Below, piece after piece: positions 6,488-7,814 of a stretch of DNA of 7,814 bases. Source of the DNA: Candidatus Aenigmatarchaeota archaeon (GTDB taxonomy: Archaea; EX4484-52; B79-G9). The translations under genes and the position numbers were made by a program. How positions within the stretch are numbered: the first letter of the stretch is position 1; the number at the start of each line of letters is the position of its first letter. The stretch is from positions 1 through 7,814 of the forward strand of contig JAGLIP010000034.1 of the NCBI GenBank assembly GCA_023142905.1, in the 5' to 3' direction. The notes under the pieces were generated by a model that saw only the letters and a program-made list of their open reading frames with translations, ran no database searches and was not told where the DNA came from.

Positions 6488-6625
6488 ATGCCAACAGTAG
6501 TATGTAAAAAGTGCGGCGCAATCCTTTTCTGGGACAATAAAAAACAAGAACAGATATGTCCAAAATGCAAAAACAATCTTGACATAACTGATGTTGACAT
6601 GACAATGGATGTACAGAAGATGTAA
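6488..6625 (+). CDS. 45-residue zinc-ribbon protein
   Basis: This small frame encodes 45 residues with two cysteine pairs: VCKKC (Cys6, Cys9) and ICPKC (Cys24, Cys27). Four cysteines spaced CxxC-x(14)-CxxC form a standard zinc ribbon, as in small archaeal nucleic-acid-binding or protein-docking proteins. The C-terminal third (LDITDVDMTMDVQKM) is acidic and methionine-rich and has no known motif. AAGTGA at 6477-6482, overlapping the regulator's stop codon, ends five bases before the ATG. That is the same spacing as at NOG1, which supports translation. The function is unknown; it may work with the Lrp-like protein encoded just upstream. Confidence 0.72.
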   Translation: MPTVVCKKCGAILFWDNKKQEQICPKCKNNLDITDVDMTMDVQKM

Positions 6626-6640
6626 TTTTGGCAACAACTG

Positions 6641-7201
6641 TTACTCATTCAATAATTCTATTTCTTTTTTGAATGTTTCTAGTTTTTTGATGTTTTTATC
6701 AAAACGGGTGTTTGCAACATCTACAAATTTTTCAATTAATTTGTCATCGACATTGCGAAAAACCGGCGCGCAAACAACATCTACACCCATGATTTCAGCC
6801 ATAATCCTAGGTTTTATTTGCACAACACCGCTTCGTTTTAAACCCGCTTTCTTGGCGCATTTAAGAAGTTGGTCTGAATCATCAATTGTGTTGCAGCAGA
6901 CATGAAGTATCAAAGGATCCATCCGAAACCAAAGCGTGTTTTTTGTATGTTGTAAAATAGCTGTTTTTACTTCATCAAATGAAACTTTCCTGTGCCATTT
7001 TCCAAGCCACACATATTCTTGTTTCCGGTCATTTTCCGGAGATTCCGCAACAACAATTCTGCCTAAACACGATGAAGTTGTATAAAAAAAAGGATGGTTG
7101 TTTATTGTATCCACCAACGGCATGATATCCATATCAACAAGATTCTCATTTATTGCCTTATCAAGCCGTGCGAGAGCAACTTGTTTTTTGTTTTGAAACA
7201 T
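6641..7201 (-). CDS. taw3: Taw3, tRNA-Phe wybutosine-pathway methyltransferase
   Basis: The 186-residue protein matches the archaeal TYW3/Taw3 family, which N4-methylates the 7-aminocarboxypropyl-demethylwyosine at G37 of tRNA-Phe with S-adenosylmethionine, a step in wyosine-type base synthesis that keeps the reading frame at Phe codons. Key motifs are FFYTTSSCLGRI (38-49), the KWH segment (68-70) and FRMDPLILHVCC (92-103). The length is close to that of family members. The ATG at 7201 is preceded by a TATA-like element at the leaderless distance. The gene is convergent with the zinc-ribbon gene, leaving only 15 bases between the two stop codons. Other wybutosine genes (Trm5, Taw1, Taw2) are not in the window. 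Confidence 0.92.
   Translation of the reverse strand: MFQNKKQVALARLDKAINENLVDMDIMPLVDTINNHPFFYTTSSCLGRIVVAESPENDRKQEYVWLGKWHRKVSFDEVKTAILQHTKNTLWFRMDPLILHVCCNTIDDSDQLLKCAKKAGLKRSGVVQIKPRIMAEIMGVDVVCAPVFRNVDDKLIEKFVDVANTRFDKNIKKLETFKKEIELLNE
6665..6697 (+). terminator. T-rich tracts, possible terminator of the Lrp/zinc-ribbon operon
   Basis: Read on the plus strand, T6 (6665-6670), T6 (6683-6688) and T5 (6693-6697) follow the zinc-ribbon stop by 40-70 bases. Oligo-T clusters end transcription in many archaea. Because these runs are the complement of lysine codons in taw3, they may simply be a by-product of coding. Confidence 0.3.
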
Positions 7202-7222
7202 GGTTGTTTGTTTGTAGGTTAT

Positions 7223-7231
7223 ACTTATAAT
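7223..7231 (-). promoter_or_regulatory. TATA box of taw3
   Basis: On the minus strand ATTATAAGT is centred about 26 bases before the ATG at 7201, which fits a leaderless message. No Shine-Dalgarno is seen in the intervening sequence, which is built of AAC and AAA repeats. Confidence 0.45.
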
Positions 7232-7261
7232 TATTTAGATACTCTTTCAGTTATATACGAT

Positions 7262-7309
7262 GCGGCATCAAAAGATCTTGTGTTATGCAAACAATAAAAT
7301 TAATGCCGC
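7262..7309. repeat. Inverted repeat GCGGCAT / ATGCCGC
   Basis: GCGGCAT (7262-7268) and ATGCCGC (7303-7309) are perfect seven-base complements 34 bases apart, and a G-U pair could extend the stem. These are the most GC-rich bases in this gap. The right arm lies within the small membrane frame at 7283-7369, so an RNA hairpin would enclose its stop codon. Confidence 0.45.
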
Positions 7310-7369
7310 GAAAACACATACGATCGATATTGTATTGGCAATATCTAATATGTCAATTTTTGCATTCAT
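7283..7369 (-). CDS. Possible 28-residue single-span membrane peptide
   Basis: An ATG at 7369 opens 28 codons ending in TAA at 7283-7285. The peptide has a polar start (MNAKIDILDIANT) and then a hydrophobic segment SIVCVFAALILLFA running to the C-terminus, long enough to enter a membrane. It starts 43 bases after the ACD beta stop on the same strand. There is no Shine-Dalgarno or well-placed TATA box, so it would depend on read-through from ACD beta. A chance frame this short is possible, but the amphipathic-to-hydrophobic layout is what a small membrane protein would show. I do not recognise a family. Confidence 0.35.
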   Translation of the reverse strand: MNAKIDILDIANTISIVCVFAALILLFA

Positions 7370-7380
7370 ATAATTAAGAG

Positions 7381-7414
7381 AACCACCGAAAGATTTTTAC
7401 ATCTGTCGGGGGTT
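7381..7414 (-). terminator. Stem-loop at the end of the ACD beta gene
   Basis: AACCACCGA (7381-7389) pairs with TCGGGGGTT (7406-7414) with one mismatch, and AGAT (7391-7394) with ATCT (7401-7404) around a six-base loop: 12 pairs in all, with two mismatches. The right arm includes the first two bases of the ACD beta stop codon. No T run follows on the minus strand, so it is better seen as an mRNA 3' end or processing hairpin than as a classical terminator. Confidence 0.4.
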
Positions 7415-7814
7415 ATCCCAAAATCATCCTGCAGTCGGCGCAAACAGCCCCATCTTCATTTACAATTAATGGGTTTATGTCAAGTTCAGTTATTTTTTCT
7501 TTTTTGACCATTCTGGATACTTTAAGAAGCGTGTCTTCAATTGCTTTGATGTTTACTGCGGCCTGCCCGCGCACACCAGTAAGTATCGGGTACGCCTTTA
7601 TTTCAGTTATCATTTCACAAACATCCTTTTTCTCAACAGGGATTAAGCGGAAAGAAACATCTTTTATGACCTCTACAAAAACACCCCCAAGACCAAACAT
7701 CAAAACCGGACCGAATTGCGGATCTTGTGATGCGCCAACAATACACTCCACACCGGATGCAGTTTTCTCAACAAGAACACCGTCAATTTTTGCATCAGGT
7801 ACCTGTTTTTTAGC
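7413..7814 (-). CDS. ADP-forming acyl-CoA synthetase, beta subunit (C-terminal part)
   Basis: The frame is open from the right window edge to TAA at 7413-7415, giving 133 residues; the N-terminal part is beyond the window, so about 55-60 percent of a typical 230-240 residue beta subunit is visible. The sequence is ATP-grasp of the ACD type: GVLVEKTASGVECIVGASQD (visible residues 12-31), DPQFGPVLMFGLGGVFVE, KDVSFRLIP, YPILTGVRG and LDINPLIV near 111-118, the last carrying likely metal-binding Asp and Asn. The beta subunit binds the nucleotide and transfers phosphate from the alpha-subunit histidine to ADP. It may be the partner of the alpha subunit at 239-1594. The GTG at 7751 is internal, not a start, because family motifs continue upstream of it. 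Confidence 0.9.
   Translation of the reverse strand, partial: AKKQVPDAKIDGVLVEKTASGVECIVGASQDPQFGPVLMFGLGGVFVEVIKDVSFRLIPVEKKDVCEMITEIKAYPILTGVRGQAAVNIKAIEDTLLKVSRMVKKEKITELDINPLIVNEDGAVCADCRMILG

Noticed and set aside
6265..6507. 80-codon plus-strand frame overlapping the Lrp-like gene
   Set aside because: It is an out-of-frame shadow of the Lrp-like gene and overlaps the zinc-ribbon start.
7094..7297. 67-codon plus-strand frame antisense to taw3
   Set aside because: Most of it is the reverse of the strongly supported taw3 gene and promoter, and the peptide has no recognisable motif.
7749..7751. GTG as the start codon of the ACD beta frame
   Set aside because: The codons upstream to the window edge encode conserved ATP-grasp sequence (GVLVEKTASG), so the gene continues beyond the window.

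Overview
The window is archaeal and AT-rich. A NOG1-type GTPase, the wybutosine enzyme Taw3, an ADP-forming acyl-CoA synthetase with separate alpha and beta genes, a RecJ-like DHH phosphoesterase, and TATA-like elements placed about 26-28 bases before several start codons (leaderless mRNAs) all point to Archaea. A small-genome lineage such as a DPANN-type archaeon would fit, but nothing here fixes the phylum.

Layout. 1-167 (+): the end of a YlqF/YawG-type (circularly permuted) ribosome-assembly GTPase. 239-3319 (+): ACD alpha subunit, an MBL-fold hydrolase and a DHH phosphoesterase, with the last two overlapping by ATGA. 3353-4406 (-): a small winged-helix regulator with its own promoter and a palindrome, preceded by a slipin/stomatin gene. 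4407-4575: divergent promoter region with short repeats. 4576-5568 (+): NOG1 GTPase. 5569-5924: a 356-base gap with a GC-rich foldable patch (possible small RNA) and then AT-rich promoter DNA. 5925-6625 (+): an Lrp/AsnC-like regulator followed five bases later by a 45-residue zinc-ribbon protein. 6641-7201 (-): Taw3. 7202-7412: a gap holding the taw3 promoter, a possible 28-residue membrane peptide and two inverted repeats. 7413-7814 (-): the C-terminal part of an ACD beta subunit (ATP-grasp), cut by the window edge.

How the genes work together. The ACD alpha and beta genes at opposite ends, on opposite strands, could form one ADP-forming acetyl-CoA synthetase, which makes ATP from acyl-CoA. 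Two ribosome-assembly GTPases and Taw3 (tRNA-Phe position 37) form a translation theme. Most of the content is ordinary archaeal housekeeping. The best leads are the structured patch at 5567-5667, the Lrp/zinc-ribbon pair, the palindrome in front of the small winged-helix gene, and the small membrane peptide beside ACD beta. I see no mobile element, CRISPR array, tRNA or rRNA.
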